A stretch of DNA of 64,000 bases, taken from a virus. The translations under genes were made by a program, and so were the position numbers. The notes beneath the pieces were generated by a model. The model was not told the origin of the DNA. It saw nothing but the letters and a program-made list of their open reading frames with translations, and searched no databases. The stretch is taken from positions 1 to 64,000 of IMG/VR virus record IMGVR_UViG_3300036985_005327. One strand, written 5' to 3'. Positions 35,701 through 43,556 of this stretch are shown in pieces (positions within the stretch are counted from its first letter, which is position 1; the number at the start of each line of letters is the position of its first letter).

Positions 35701-38700
35701 GTTCCTTATAAAGTCAAAACAGTTAGCATGTTACCTATCTCAGTTTGGTAAAGCCCCTGACAAGTATGTACCCCAAGAGATTTTTACTTATGGAATAGAT
35801 GCGTCAGACAAGCTTCTTGTAGGGTTGTTGGGATGTGATGGTTCACGCACTCCCTCAGGGTCGTTAGTTTATTCGTCTGTGTCCCGTACGCTAATTGATG
35901 ACGTTCAGAGACTATGTCTTCATCGCGGATGGTCTGCTAACTTTAAGATTAGCCCTCGGACCAATTACCCTGAAACCTGGAACACATGTTATCGCGCTCA
36001 AGTTGTACAATCAAAAAATAGACCACAGGTAAATCACGGACATAGCAAAACGCAAAGTGGTCAATCAGAACGGCTGTTTACATCTGAAGAACCTGTTTAT
36101 GGTTTGACGATCCCGAACCACACGTTGTATGTGCGGCGTAACGGTAAGCCTGTCTGGAGCGGTAACAGCGGAAATTTTGGGAACAAGGGGGTTGTTTCTG
36201 AAATCATACCTGACGAGCACATGATTAAAGACGAGTCAGGGAAGCCCATTGATATCATCGTGACCTCGGCCGGTGTTGTTGGCCGAATCAATCCAGCACA
36301 GATCCTCGAGGCTGCTGTCGGTAAAGTGGCAGCGAAGACAGGTAAGCCCGTCCTAGTAGAAAATTTCTCAAGTAGAGACAACGTCCAGTACGCAAAAGAC
36401 CTACTGAAGAAACACGGAGTCAAAGACAAAGAGACAGTTTTTGACCCGATAACGGGGAAAACTATCCCGAGTGTTTTTGTGGGTAACGGGTATTACTTCA
36501 AAGCCTTTAAGAGCACGGACGTCAACTACAGCGCCAGGAACATTGGAAGCTATGACGCGAATTTACAGCCCACCAAGGGTGGTGACGCGAGCTCTAAAGC
36601 TTTGGGTATGATGGAGTTCGGTGCTCTCGTGGGTCATAACGCTCGTAACGTTCTGTTGGAGGCGTCTACACTCAAGAGCCAAAAGAATGATGAGTTCTGG
36701 CGCGCTCTCCAGATGGGGTACCCTACTCCTCCTCCAAAGACCTCCTTCGCTGCCGACAAGTTTATGAACATGCTCGTAGGAGCCGGGGTCAAGGTAACGC
36801 GTACGGGATCGAAGATTGCTTTGGGTCCGCTCACAGACCACGACACTATGAAGATGTCCGCTGGTGAAATCTTGGAGCCCAAGCTTGTTAGGGCTAAGGA
36901 CCTGAAGCCTGAGAAGGGTGGTCTCTTTGACCCAGGCATTACGGGTGGTCTCAAGGGAGATCGTTGGGCACACATCGATCTCGCGGAGCCAATTGTAAAC
37001 CCCATTTTTGAGGAGCCCGTTCGTCGCTTTTTGGGAATGACCGGGACTAAGCTCACTGAGACTATCCACAATCAAGGTGCTGGTTACCTGAAGACAGAGC
37101 TGAACAAAATAGACCTGGATAAGAAACAGGCTGAGCTGGAAGACAAGAGCAAAAAAGCAAAGGGCTCTGACCTAGACAGCATTGTTAAGCAGCTCAAGTA
37201 CATCAAGTCTCTCAAGTCGTTGAACCTGATTCCGGGTGACGCGTACATCATCTCGAAGATTCCGGTTGTTCCTCCGCTGGTACGCCCTGTCATCCCTGGC
37301 AAGGGAGGTCAGGAGCTCATTTACGGTGACATCAATCCTCTCTATAGAGATCTTCTTTTCGTGAACAACCAGCTCAAGGAAGTTAAGAAGGCTGGCACGA
37401 TGCCTTTTGAGGAAGCCAAGCTTCGCCCGATGCTCCACCAAGCTGTTGGTGCTGTTTACGGAGTAAACGACCCTGTCACCACAAAGTCGTTAGCCCGAGG
37501 GCACAAAGGGTTCCTTACGTATATCGCGGGAGCGGGTAGCCCAAAGTACGGATACTTCCAGTCTAAGCTGATGAAGAAGACACAAGACGTAGCTGGCCGT
37601 GGAACCATTGTCCCGGACAGCAATCTTGGCATAGACGAGGTTGGACTTCCCGAAGATATGATCTGGACGATGTACGAGAAGTTTTTGATTCGGCGTCTCG
37701 TGCAGCAGGGTTACGCACCCCTCGAAGCCCAAGAGATGATTAAGGCGCGTCATCCGCTAGCCAAAGAAGCGTTTATGCGTGAGATCAAAGAACGCCCTGT
37801 GATGATGAATAGAGCTCCCACTCTACACCGTTTTAACATCACTGGTGCTTTTCCTGTGCCAGTAGCAGGACAGACGATTCGGGTGAATCCGTTTGTTGAG
37901 ATTGCCCAAAATGGTGACTACGACGGTGATTGCGCTGATTGTACCCTAGAATATGCTATTTGTATCGCAGGGAAGTATGTGCTACAAAGTCTCCACATTG
38001 GGGATTTCCCCCACAACAAGGAGACGAAGAAAGTGACTGGAAACAAAGAGCTCTACGAAGTCCCGGCGAACACGTTTGTCTTTGGCTACAGCGAGAAGAA
38101 CCAGAGGGTGCAACTCTGTGAGGTGACGCACTTCTCGGTGCACCATGACTTGGAGATGGTGAACGCCACGCTCACCAGTGGGAGGTCCGTGAAGGTTTCT
38201 CGCGACCACAGCATGTTCGGCATGAACCCGGAGACAGGTGAGCTGTCGCGGTTCAAAGCCGAAGAGGGTATTGGTTGGGGCACACCTAAACCACGCCAGT
38301 TATTCGTAGAACAAAAACGAGATTATTTAACTGACCACTGTGACGCTCCTGACCTAGAGAATGTACCGATGGACTTCAACTTAGGTTGGGTACTAGGTGC
38401 TTGGGCGGGAGATGGGTGGGTTGGTCACTCAAACGATAGCCCCAACCAAGTGTGTCTTGCAAAGGTTGACCCGCTAGTTCGGCATACATTTACGCAGCGT
38501 ATGTTCCGTTATAAGGAGGACGCGAGTTTGCGTGAGTACTCGGCCACGCATGATTACGGAGGAGGTGAGTACACTTCTACGAAAATACACATAAATAATA
38601 CTAAACTGGCTAAGTGGTTTTCAGGTGTCACCGAAGGCATCCGGGGCTCCCATAACAAAAAGCTTCCTAGTTGGTTTATGCACGGTAAAGAAGATTTCCT

Positions 38701-39640
38701 TCTCGGTCTTCTCAGTGGATTACTGGACACAGACGGAACAGTATGCAGCGTAAAAGCCAAAGCAAAGAACAAGCCCCAGATTATGGCCACGTACCATACC
38801 GTATCTCGTAACCTAGCGGTGGACGTATCCACGCTGCTATGCCTTTTGGGAATCAAGTCCCGGATACACCCCTACACCAAAAAAGAGAGTCCGGGGCAAG
38901 AGTATTACAACGTTGTGATATCTGTCCCAGACCTACAAAAGGTTGCAGGACAACTCCAGTGCGCTACAGAGTCTAAAGCCCGAGTGCTCAAAGAACTGTC
39001 TAACATCACTTTTGACCCGAGTGCTCCTGAGAATGCTCGGTGGGACATGCTCCCAATCTCTGGAGCTACGATCCAGGCGATTCGCAGTGTACAAATTTTA
39101 TCGACTAGTTCGTGTGAGTATGTCGCACTAACAAAAGCGGTGAAGCTAAATAGAATTTCTCGTGGCGTTTTGAACAAAATACGAGAACAACTCGGAGATG
39201 ATTTAGTTAAGGACGTCTGTGGTGCTGCGTGGTTTAAGAACGTTACTAACGAAAACATCATCTGGGACTTTATCGAAACAGTAGTTCCGCTTGATGAACG
39301 ACAGACTGCTTGGGACATCACAGTTCCTGATGGCTGTACGTTCATGACCAGCGAGCAAATCGTTGTTTACGACACCATGATGATTCACACCCCGGTGTCA
39401 AACGCGGCGATTGAAGACGTCAAGAAAATGACGCTCTCGAACACGCTGTACGGAGACAAATCACACAGCGACCTCTTTGTTGTGCCGCGTCACGAGTCAA
39501 CAATGGGTATCACGCATGCTAGTGGTTTAGACGACCACAACAAGCCAATTCACTTTGCGACACAAGCCGATGCTATGAAGGCGTACCACGACAGTAAAAT
39601 TACTCTAGGTACCCGCGTAACGATTGGCGAGCAAAAGTGA
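32750..39640 (+). CDS. rpoBC: Fused RNA polymerase beta and N-terminal beta' subunit carrying two inteins
   Basis: A 2296-residue frame; after removal of two inteins (residues 777-1139 and 1728-2208) the product is about 1452 residues. Beta features are IDPMRTPESFQAG (bacterial ETPEGPNIG region), NRIIMGSKYQTQA, MPYRGANSNDAVVVSE, GDKL joined to SGNFGNKGVVS across intein 1, and the C-terminal clamp part NIGSYDANLQPTKGG. Beta' follows without a break: KGGLFDPGITG, VPPLVRPVIPGKGG, RPVMMNRAPTLHRF and NGDYDGD joined to TMMIHTPVS across intein 2. The frame stops soon after, so the rest of beta' comes from 41088-42893. Fused or split beta/beta' genes are known in large phages; this arrangement with active-site inteins is notable. 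No alpha subunit was recognised in the window. Confidence 0.95.
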   Translation: MTQDIQPFLVSADIKREHIRNKVVEGIQESFPIKSRSKTIHVSDITVQNKDYSPSDQKTAIMEGNSLFEHVKGTITVRDNATGEISDKIKNFTLAKVPWFTPRHTLIVGGNEYSVASMVRPKTGVYARKRANGILEANFNMQGASNFNVTMDPEQGEMQIEYGASKIPLYPILTRAGLTHEDISTAWGKDLADKNRQMAPKNASGVVDRLYNKVVPIYGRDVLKLTTPEDKVKEIFNRYSKATMDPEVNKVTLGMPYSSVTPHVILDASKKVLKIFKNSDEVDDRDNLDFKALYGIDDFFKERIKLDARDIARKASIKIEAKKDLRHAVQSAPFTPGLLKFINTSRLVSVPTQTNPMELIDSSMRITSLGEGGISSERAIPMEARMIHPTQIGAIDPMRTPESFQAGVDVRAAMMLHKDKQGNIYVPMYDVKNGKKLVFIRAGQIQNNVVAFPQQKLEGQVDALVNGVTRKVSASTVQYQIPHSSVMYSPATNLIPFMESNQGNRIIMGSKYQTQALSLVDRDVPNVQSISQTGKPMVTVMAETINPKSPVDGLITEIDKDYIRIKPDTGKGVVSVHYETNFPLAAKSFLHHTLNVRVGDHVKQGQMLANSNYTKDGQLALGKNLTVAYMPYRGANSNDAVVVSEGAAKKLTSEKMYKIIVARDVDMTFNKDKHQVYYGHEYKRDQYGLVDADGVVKKGAKLNAGDPVIFGLRQSTMTPDDILLGRLHKSLIKPFRNASEIWDHNHTGEVVDVVKTPKRIAITIKVKEPVVVGDKLCYAVNTDILTTTGWKPVEKVTVSDVCYTLNTEGVIELHNPTNVHAYPHGEEMYELKSQQVDLRVTANHSLLVELRGTKTFNLIEARDVIGKRVRHRKDGVWSCGTTPKFFELPILEILETGKGCKKSQKAANRHAPIQMLDWLEFLGIYLANGSTTIFNRKDRNGAVEHIVQLSSDYGQIHSISGDQYAWIQEVIERCGFYYQAIPKGFLIKSKQLACYLSQFGKAPDKYVPQEIFTYGIDASDKLLVGLLGCDGSRTPSGSLVYSSVSRTLIDDVQRLCLHRGWSANFKISPRTNYPETWNTCYRAQVVQSKNRPQVNHGHSKTQSGQSERLFTSEEPVYGLTIPNHTLYVRRNGKPVWSGNSGNFGNKGVVSEIIPDEHMIKDESGKPIDIIVTSAGVVGRINPAQILEAAVGKVAAKTGKPVLVENFSSRDNVQYAKDLLKKHGVKDKETVFDPITGKTIPSVFVGNGYYFKAFKSTDVNYSARNIGSYDANLQPTKGGDASSKALGMMEFGALVGHNARNVLLEASTLKSQKNDEFWRALQMGYPTPPPKTSFAADKFMNMLVGAGVKVTRTGSKIALGPLTDHDTMKMSAGEILEPKLVRAKDLKPEKGGLFDPGITGGLKGDRWAHIDLAEPIVNPIFEEPVRRFLGMTGTKLTETIHNQGAGYLKTELNKIDLDKKQAELEDKSKKAKGSDLDSIVKQLKYIKSLKSLNLIPGDAYIISKIPVVPPLVRPVIPGKGGQELIYGDINPLYRDLLFVNNQLKEVKKAGTMPFEEAKLRPMLHQAVGAVYGVNDPVTTKSLARGHKGFLTYIAGAGSPKYGYFQSKLMKKTQDVAGRGTIVPDSNLGIDEVGLPEDMIWTMYEKFLIRRLVQQGYAPLEAQEMIKARHPLAKEAFMREIKERPVMMNRAPTLHRFNITGAFPVPVAGQTIRVNPFVEIAQNGDYDGDCADCTLEYAICIAGKYVLQSLHIGDFPHNKETKKVTGNKELYEVPANTFVFGYSEKNQRVQLCEVTHFSVHHDLEMVNATLTSGRSVKVSRDHSMFGMNPETGELSRFKAEEGIGWGTPKPRQLFVEQKRDYLTDHCDAPDLENVPMDFNLGWVLGAWAGDGWVGHSNDSPNQVCLAKVDPLVRHTFTQRMFRYKEDASLREYSATHDYGGGEYTSTKIHINNTKLAKWFSGVTEGIRGSHNKKLPSWFMHGKEDFLLGLLSGLLDTDGTVCSVKAKAKNKPQIMATYHTVSRNLAVDVSTLLCLLGIKSRIHPYTKKESPGQEYYNVVISVPDLQKVAGQLQCATESKARVLKELSNITFDPSAPENARWDMLPISGATIQAIRSVQILSTSSCEYVALTKAVKLNRISRGVLNKIREQLGDDLVKDVCGAAWFKNVTNENIIWDFIETVVPLDERQTAWDITVPDGCTFMTSEQIVVYDTMMIHTPVSNAAIEDVKKMTLSNTLYGDKSHSDLFVVPRHESTMGITHASGLDDHNKPIHFATQADAMKAYHDSKITLGTRVTIGEQK
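35078..36166 (+). mobile_element. Intein 1, in the beta GDK active-site motif
   Basis: 363-residue intein (ORF residues 777-1139) between GDKL and SGNFGNKG. It begins CYAVNTDILTTTGWKPVEKV (block A, Cys1), has TANHSLLV (block B, TxxH) and ends LTIPNHTLYVRRNG then WSGN before Ser+1. The usual penultimate His is Gly here. Two LAGLIDADG-type helices (LGIYLANGS, LLVGLLGCDGS) indicate a homing endonuclease. The DNA is clearly richer in A/T than the flanking exteins, suggesting later arrival. Confidence 0.92.
37931..39373 (+). mobile_element. Intein 2, directly after the beta' catalytic NxDxDGD motif
   Basis: 481-residue intein (ORF residues 1728-2208) between NGDYDGD and TMMIHTPVS. Starts with Cys (CADCTLEYAICIAG), carries VSRDHSMF as block B (SxxH instead of TxxH), and ends WDITVPDGCTFMTSEQ then VVYD before Thr+1. 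The last residue is Asp instead of Asn and there is no penultimate His, so its splicing chemistry may differ. LAGLIDADG motifs: LGWVLGAWAGDGW and LLGLLSGLLDTDGT. The boundaries are set by restoring the canonical bacterial motif order. Confidence 0.9.
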
Positions 39641-41088
39641 ACAAGCAAGACGTTCTAGACTACTACACTACCCCGCATATTCAGGATGCTTTACTCCGTA
39701 ATTTTTATGGAGACGAAGCCCTGACGCTCGTGCAGCATGAAGAAGGGAAACCTTTTTATCGTAGGAATCTAGACGGGAATCCAATCAAGCTGAACAACCA
39801 GGGGCAGCTTAAACGGCTACTGGACCAGCGTACAGTTGAATTTCATCCGTCGATTGGGAAGACCACGAACGTCGTGTGGGTGGATATCGATCCAGGGAAA
39901 GATGTCACAACCCATAATCTTAAACCAATCGTAAAGCAAATCGACACAATCCTAAAGGGGATGCCTGAAGTGACACGAACGTCGCTGGCGTTCTCGGGGG
40001 GTCGGGGGTTCTATGTTCGAGGTCATCTTAAAGAAGAGATGGCTACGGACGAGGTACAGAAACTCCTGGACGAGAAGCTGAAGAAGCTGACCGTGAGTGA
40101 CCCCAAGTTGGTTATGGCTCCTCCGCAGTCTCTTCAGGTACGTCTCGACACCTCGACGCTTCATAACAAAGGTTCTATTCGTGGTTTGTACTCCTTGAAC
40201 TCTGAGACAGGATTGGCGTCAGTGCCTCTTAAAAGGCACGAGCTCAATGACTTCAATCCAGACACAGACGCTAATCCAAAAAGATTAATGGAAGCGGAGT
40301 TCGCTCCAGGGATACCACGTGACAAAAGAACTCATGACATTCCCACCCTTGCAGGAGCTGCTTGGACCATGTCAGTGCAGCAGCATGACGCGGTTAAAGC
40401 GGGTCCTCACTGGGATCTTCGGCTCATTGACCCGGACACGAGTCACGCGCACTCATGGGCTATCCCAAAAGCAAAGTTTCCTGAAGCAGGAGGAAAACCC
40501 CTGCTTGCTATACAGACCCCTACGCACACATCTGATTATGCTCTCCAATTTGGAGAGAGCGGGCCTCAGCAAATACATTCGGGATACGGACGTGGCTCTG
40601 TTGAGATCAAACACAAAGAACCTATAACGGTTTTGTCGTCTAGGCTAGATAGTCTAAAATTCGAACGAACCGTAGGTGATGCTAAAAAAGAGCGGTATGC
40701 TCTAGTTCGAACAAACAAGGACAAGTGGCTCATGCGAAATATCACTGAGAAAGTTGCTTCGTCGTTTTACTGGCAGGGCTACTTTGATACGCTCTACAAG
40801 TTAGGTGCTGAAGAGGTGAGCGGTATCGACCAAGGTCAGTCCGGTAACGCGTCTACTACAGAGTCGGGTCGCCCTATTCCTAGCAACGACGAGAACACAG
40901 GTGCGGGACAGTTAGCCGCAGTGTTTAACGAGATGAACGTAGACGGCGAGGGTGGAGAAGTTCAAGCAGACGGAACGGGCAACAAGGTAGACAAACACCT
41001 CGAGCGTCCCTCTGAGTGGGGCAATCCGTTCTCCGTGGGAACCATGAGCGGGTCTTCACCGATCATTCCGGGTGGCGGCGGTAACTGA
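39637..41088 (+). CDS. LigD-like primase-polymerase fused to 3'-phosphoesterase, no ligase domain
   Basis: 483 residues. The N-terminal archaeo-eukaryotic primase domain has WVDIDPG (D83, D85), SGGRGFYV (120-127, where the usual His is Tyr) and VRLDTSTLHNKGSIRGLYS with D171. The second domain matches LigD 3'-phosphoesterases: VQQHDAVKAGPHWDLRLID (H250, H258, D260, R262), SHAHSWAIPKAK, THTSDY and YGRGSVEIK. In bacterial end joining such domains trim and fill broken ends with a ligase, which is missing here. The last 100 residues are Gly/Ser-rich and include EKVASSFYWQGYFDTLYKLG, which resembles motifs of head proteins here. The GTG start overlaps the upstream stop (GTGA) and its own stop overlaps the beta' C-half start, so it is coupled to both. 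Confidence 0.85.
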   Translation: MNKQDVLDYYTTPHIQDALLRNFYGDEALTLVQHEEGKPFYRRNLDGNPIKLNNQGQLKRLLDQRTVEFHPSIGKTTNVVWVDIDPGKDVTTHNLKPIVKQIDTILKGMPEVTRTSLAFSGGRGFYVRGHLKEEMATDEVQKLLDEKLKKLTVSDPKLVMAPPQSLQVRLDTSTLHNKGSIRGLYSLNSETGLASVPLKRHELNDFNPDTDANPKRLMEAEFAPGIPRDKRTHDIPTLAGAAWTMSVQQHDAVKAGPHWDLRLIDPDTSHAHSWAIPKAKFPEAGGKPLLAIQTPTHTSDYALQFGESGPQQIHSGYGRGSVEIKHKEPITVLSSRLDSLKFERTVGDAKKERYALVRTNKDKWLMRNITEKVASSFYWQGYFDTLYKLGAEEVSGIDQGQSGNASTTESGRPIPSNDENTGAGQLAAVFNEMNVDGEGGEVQADGTGNKVDKHLERPSEWGNPFSVGTMSGSSPIIPGGGGN

Positions 41089-42893
41089 TGACAACCGAGG
41101 GAACTCCTTTTGGTCAGCATTTGATTAATGAGCTTATGCCTGAAGGGTATAAGTTCAAAGGTCAAATAACAGGTAAAGATTTCACGGGAACAATGACCCG
41201 GTTATCAAAAACTGACCCGCACACGTACGCTCAAATTGTGGGTAACGTGAAACGGTTAGGCGACCACCTTGCTACCACGGAAGGTCTCTCGGTTGGGCTT
41301 GATGATATCGCTCCTGACTACGCTGAGCGCGCTCCGTTAATGGCTCAGGTATCTGCAAAGTTCCATAAGGCAAAAACAGATAACGAGAAGCGCACAGTAT
41401 TAGAAGACGCGCACCAGGGTTTCAAAGATTTGGCTATGCGTCATCCAGGCACTATGACGCAGCAGGTTGCCTCAGGTTCTCGCGGTAAACCAAACCAGTA
41501 TATGAAAATCGTAGCTTCTCCTGTGTACGGAAGAGACGGGCGTGGGAGAGTAGAACCTTGGTTAATCCGTAAGTCCTATTCAGAGGGGATGTCGCCAGCG
41601 GACAACTGGGTTGTGAGTAGCGAAGCCATTCTTGATACTATCAAGTCAAGCACATCAGTGTCTGAACCCGGTGAGCTCTCTAAGATTCTGGTCAGTAACA
41701 TGAACAACATTCTAATTACTGAGCAGGACTGTGGGACGCATAACGGTATACTGATGGACCCTCGCGACTCAGACGTTGTTGACCGCTATCTGGCGCGTGA
41801 CGTGGGTGCCTTTAGGCGTAACACCTTGATTACGCCGAACGTGCAGCCTTCTTTGTCCAAAGCGTCTTCGGGAAAGATCCTGGTTCGTTCTCCTATGACC
41901 TGTGAAGCGAGTGACGGCGTTTGCCAACACTGCCAAGGTCTTAACGAGAAGGGAAGAATGCACGACATCGGGACAAACGTAGGTGTGCGTTCGGCTCAAG
42001 CTATGGCTGAGCCACTGACGCAGCTTGCTCTGTCTGCTAAGCACGGAGCGAACACGGCATCTTCCGGGAGAATGCAGTTGCAAGGACTCTCTGGTTTTCG
42101 ACAGGCCATCGAGTCTCCCAACCTTTTTATGCACAAGGCCACGCTGTCTACTCTTAACGGCCAAGTGACCAAGGTAGAAAAAGCCCCTCAAGGAGGACAC
42201 TTTGTTCACGTGGGTGACGTGTCCCACTACGCTACTCCAGGTCTGGGCCTGAAAGTAAAAGTTGGCGATTCCGTTGAACAAGGGGATGCCCTGAGCGACG
42301 GGATTCCCAAACCAAACGAGGTAGTCAAGTACAAGGGCCTGGGGGCTGGTCGAGTTTACATGGTAAATACCCTGCGTGGAATTTACAAAGACCAGGGGAT
42401 CAATATTGACCAGCGCCACTTTGAGCTATTAGCTCTGGGTGAGTTGAACCATGTCCGAATTTTGGACGATCCTGGTAAGAATTTTCTCAAAGGAGACGTT
42501 GTTCGCTACAACAACCTGAAGTCTGCGTTGTCTCAAGGGATCAAACAGATGAGTCTCTCTGATGCTCTGGGGGAGACGTTAGGTAAAGAGTACTTTCATT
42601 TTTCTGTGGGTATGCGCGTAACGTCTTCAATGGTAGATTTTCTTAAAGCCCACGGAGTTAAGGAAGTTTTTATAGCTCCCAGAGCTCCCCAAGTTGAATT
42701 CGTAATGAAGCCAGCTACACGTGCTCCGTTGTACAACCCCGATTGGATGGCTCGGCTAGCACACAGAAACTTAAAAGTTACACTGCAGCAAGCAGCCCAC
42801 TTTGGGGAAATATCCGACGTACACGGTTCTTCGCCTATTCCGGCCTATGTTTTAGGTACTGAATTTGGAAAAGGCGAAAAGGGAAAATACTAA
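41088..42893 (+). CDS. rpoC: RNA polymerase beta' subunit, C-terminal half
   Basis: 601 residues continuing the beta' chain that ends at 39640. Recognisable parts are ATTEGLSVGLDDI (bacterial SGASVGIDDM region), VASGSRGKPNQYMKI, the zinc site formed by TEQDCGTHNG with MTCEASDGVCQHCQG, and the trigger-loop region NVGVRSAQAMAEPLTQLALSA followed by AKHGANTAS. All four zinc Cys are present. The end (VVRYNNLKSALSQ, GVKEVFIAP) matches the beta' C-terminal part, shortened. The ATG overlaps the stop of the primase-phosphoesterase gene (TGATG). Together with the 32750-39640 product it would form the full catalytic core. Partition of beta' into two chains is also seen in other jumbo phage polymerases. 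Confidence 0.93.
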   Translation: MTTEGTPFGQHLINELMPEGYKFKGQITGKDFTGTMTRLSKTDPHTYAQIVGNVKRLGDHLATTEGLSVGLDDIAPDYAERAPLMAQVSAKFHKAKTDNEKRTVLEDAHQGFKDLAMRHPGTMTQQVASGSRGKPNQYMKIVASPVYGRDGRGRVEPWLIRKSYSEGMSPADNWVVSSEAILDTIKSSTSVSEPGELSKILVSNMNNILITEQDCGTHNGILMDPRDSDVVDRYLARDVGAFRRNTLITPNVQPSLSKASSGKILVRSPMTCEASDGVCQHCQGLNEKGRMHDIGTNVGVRSAQAMAEPLTQLALSAKHGANTASSGRMQLQGLSGFRQAIESPNLFMHKATLSTLNGQVTKVEKAPQGGHFVHVGDVSHYATPGLGLKVKVGDSVEQGDALSDGIPKPNEVVKYKGLGAGRVYMVNTLRGIYKDQGINIDQRHFELLALGELNHVRILDDPGKNFLKGDVVRYNNLKSALSQGIKQMSLSDALGETLGKEYFHFSVGMRVTSSMVDFLKAHGVKEVFIAPRAPQVEFVMKPATRAPLYNPDWMARLAHRNLKVTLQQAAHFGEISDVHGSSPIPAYVLGTEFGKGEKGKY

Positions 42894-42895
42894 AC

Positions 42896-43510
42896 ATGAC
42901 GCCGTTTGAATCAGGTTGGGACGATGTTATTTCGGCGTTGGGTCTTACTAAAACAGCGTTGGCTGTACCCCCGGCTGCAGCGTCTCAATTGGCAGGCAAG
43001 GCGATGTCTACAGGCGTGAACGCCGCGACTAAGACCCCTTGGTACACTTCTGTGCGTAAAGGCGCGATAGGAGAACCTATCAACTTTGGTAAAGAATTAC
43101 TGTCAGGTAAAGCCTTTACGCGCGAAGGTATGATGTACGATGGCTTTCGAGCTAGGTCCACTATGGACAAAGCATTGCTGTATGGGTTGCCCGCATTCAT
43201 GGGGTATCAGACCATGAAAAGCGATGCCCCTGATAAAGCGCAACAGATGGGTGGTTTGGTTGCTTCTACTTTGGGTACGAACGCTCTCTTCCGACCTTTT
43301 GGTATGCTCGGAAGTATGTTAGCGTACCCAGCATTAGATAGAATAGGACGTGGAGCGGTGAACGTAGCTCAAAAAGCCACGGGAACATTCGGTCAATCCG
43401 ATGCTCAAAATCCGTACGCTTCATTCCAAAGAAAGCAACAACAACCCCAGCAACAACAGCAGCAACAACCTCAGCAATTTCAAAGAAGAGACTACGGTAG
43501 TCTCACTTGA
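42896..43510 (+). CDS. Hypothetical protein with poly-Gln tail
   Basis: 204 residues; unknown family. The N-terminus (WDDVISALGLTKTALAVPPAA) contains the K-x-A motif common to nearby virion proteins. The middle is Gly/Ala/Met-rich and could be partly membrane-active (ALLYGLPAFMGYQTM, LVASTLGTNALFRPFGMLGSML). The C-terminus is a Gln repeat of about 20 residues. It starts two bases after the beta' C-half gene. Perhaps an internal head or ejection protein; this is inference. Confidence 0.6.
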   Translation: MTPFESGWDDVISALGLTKTALAVPPAAASQLAGKAMSTGVNAATKTPWYTSVRKGAIGEPINFGKELLSGKAFTREGMMYDGFRARSTMDKALLYGLPAFMGYQTMKSDAPDKAQQMGGLVASTLGTNALFRPFGMLGSMLAYPALDRIGRGAVNVAQKATGTFGQSDAQNPYASFQRKQQQPQQQQQQQPQQFQRRDYGSLT

Positions 43511-43556
43511 TATTTAGTCGTACACTTGTGAAAGGTACGCTAGGAGGAAACGTTTC
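43511..43556 (+). promoter_or_regulatory. Possible phage promoter ahead of internal head genes
   Basis: TACACTTG occurs at 43521, about 30 bases before the ATG, with AGGAGG as ribosome site. The TAxACTT core recurs at 9558, 54952 and 61153. No -35 box is seen, so it may not be a host-type promoter. Confidence 0.35.

Noticed and set aside
39374-41088. Frameshift or pseudogene explanation for the split beta'
   Set aside because: The first chain ends cleanly after a conserved region, the second begins with its own overlapping ATG, and a complete intact gene lies between; this is organised splitting, not decay.
43420-43510. Microsatellite or repeat element (CAA/CAG run)
   Set aside because: It simply encodes the poly-Gln tail of the protein at 42896-43510 with mixed Gln codons and no flanking duplication.
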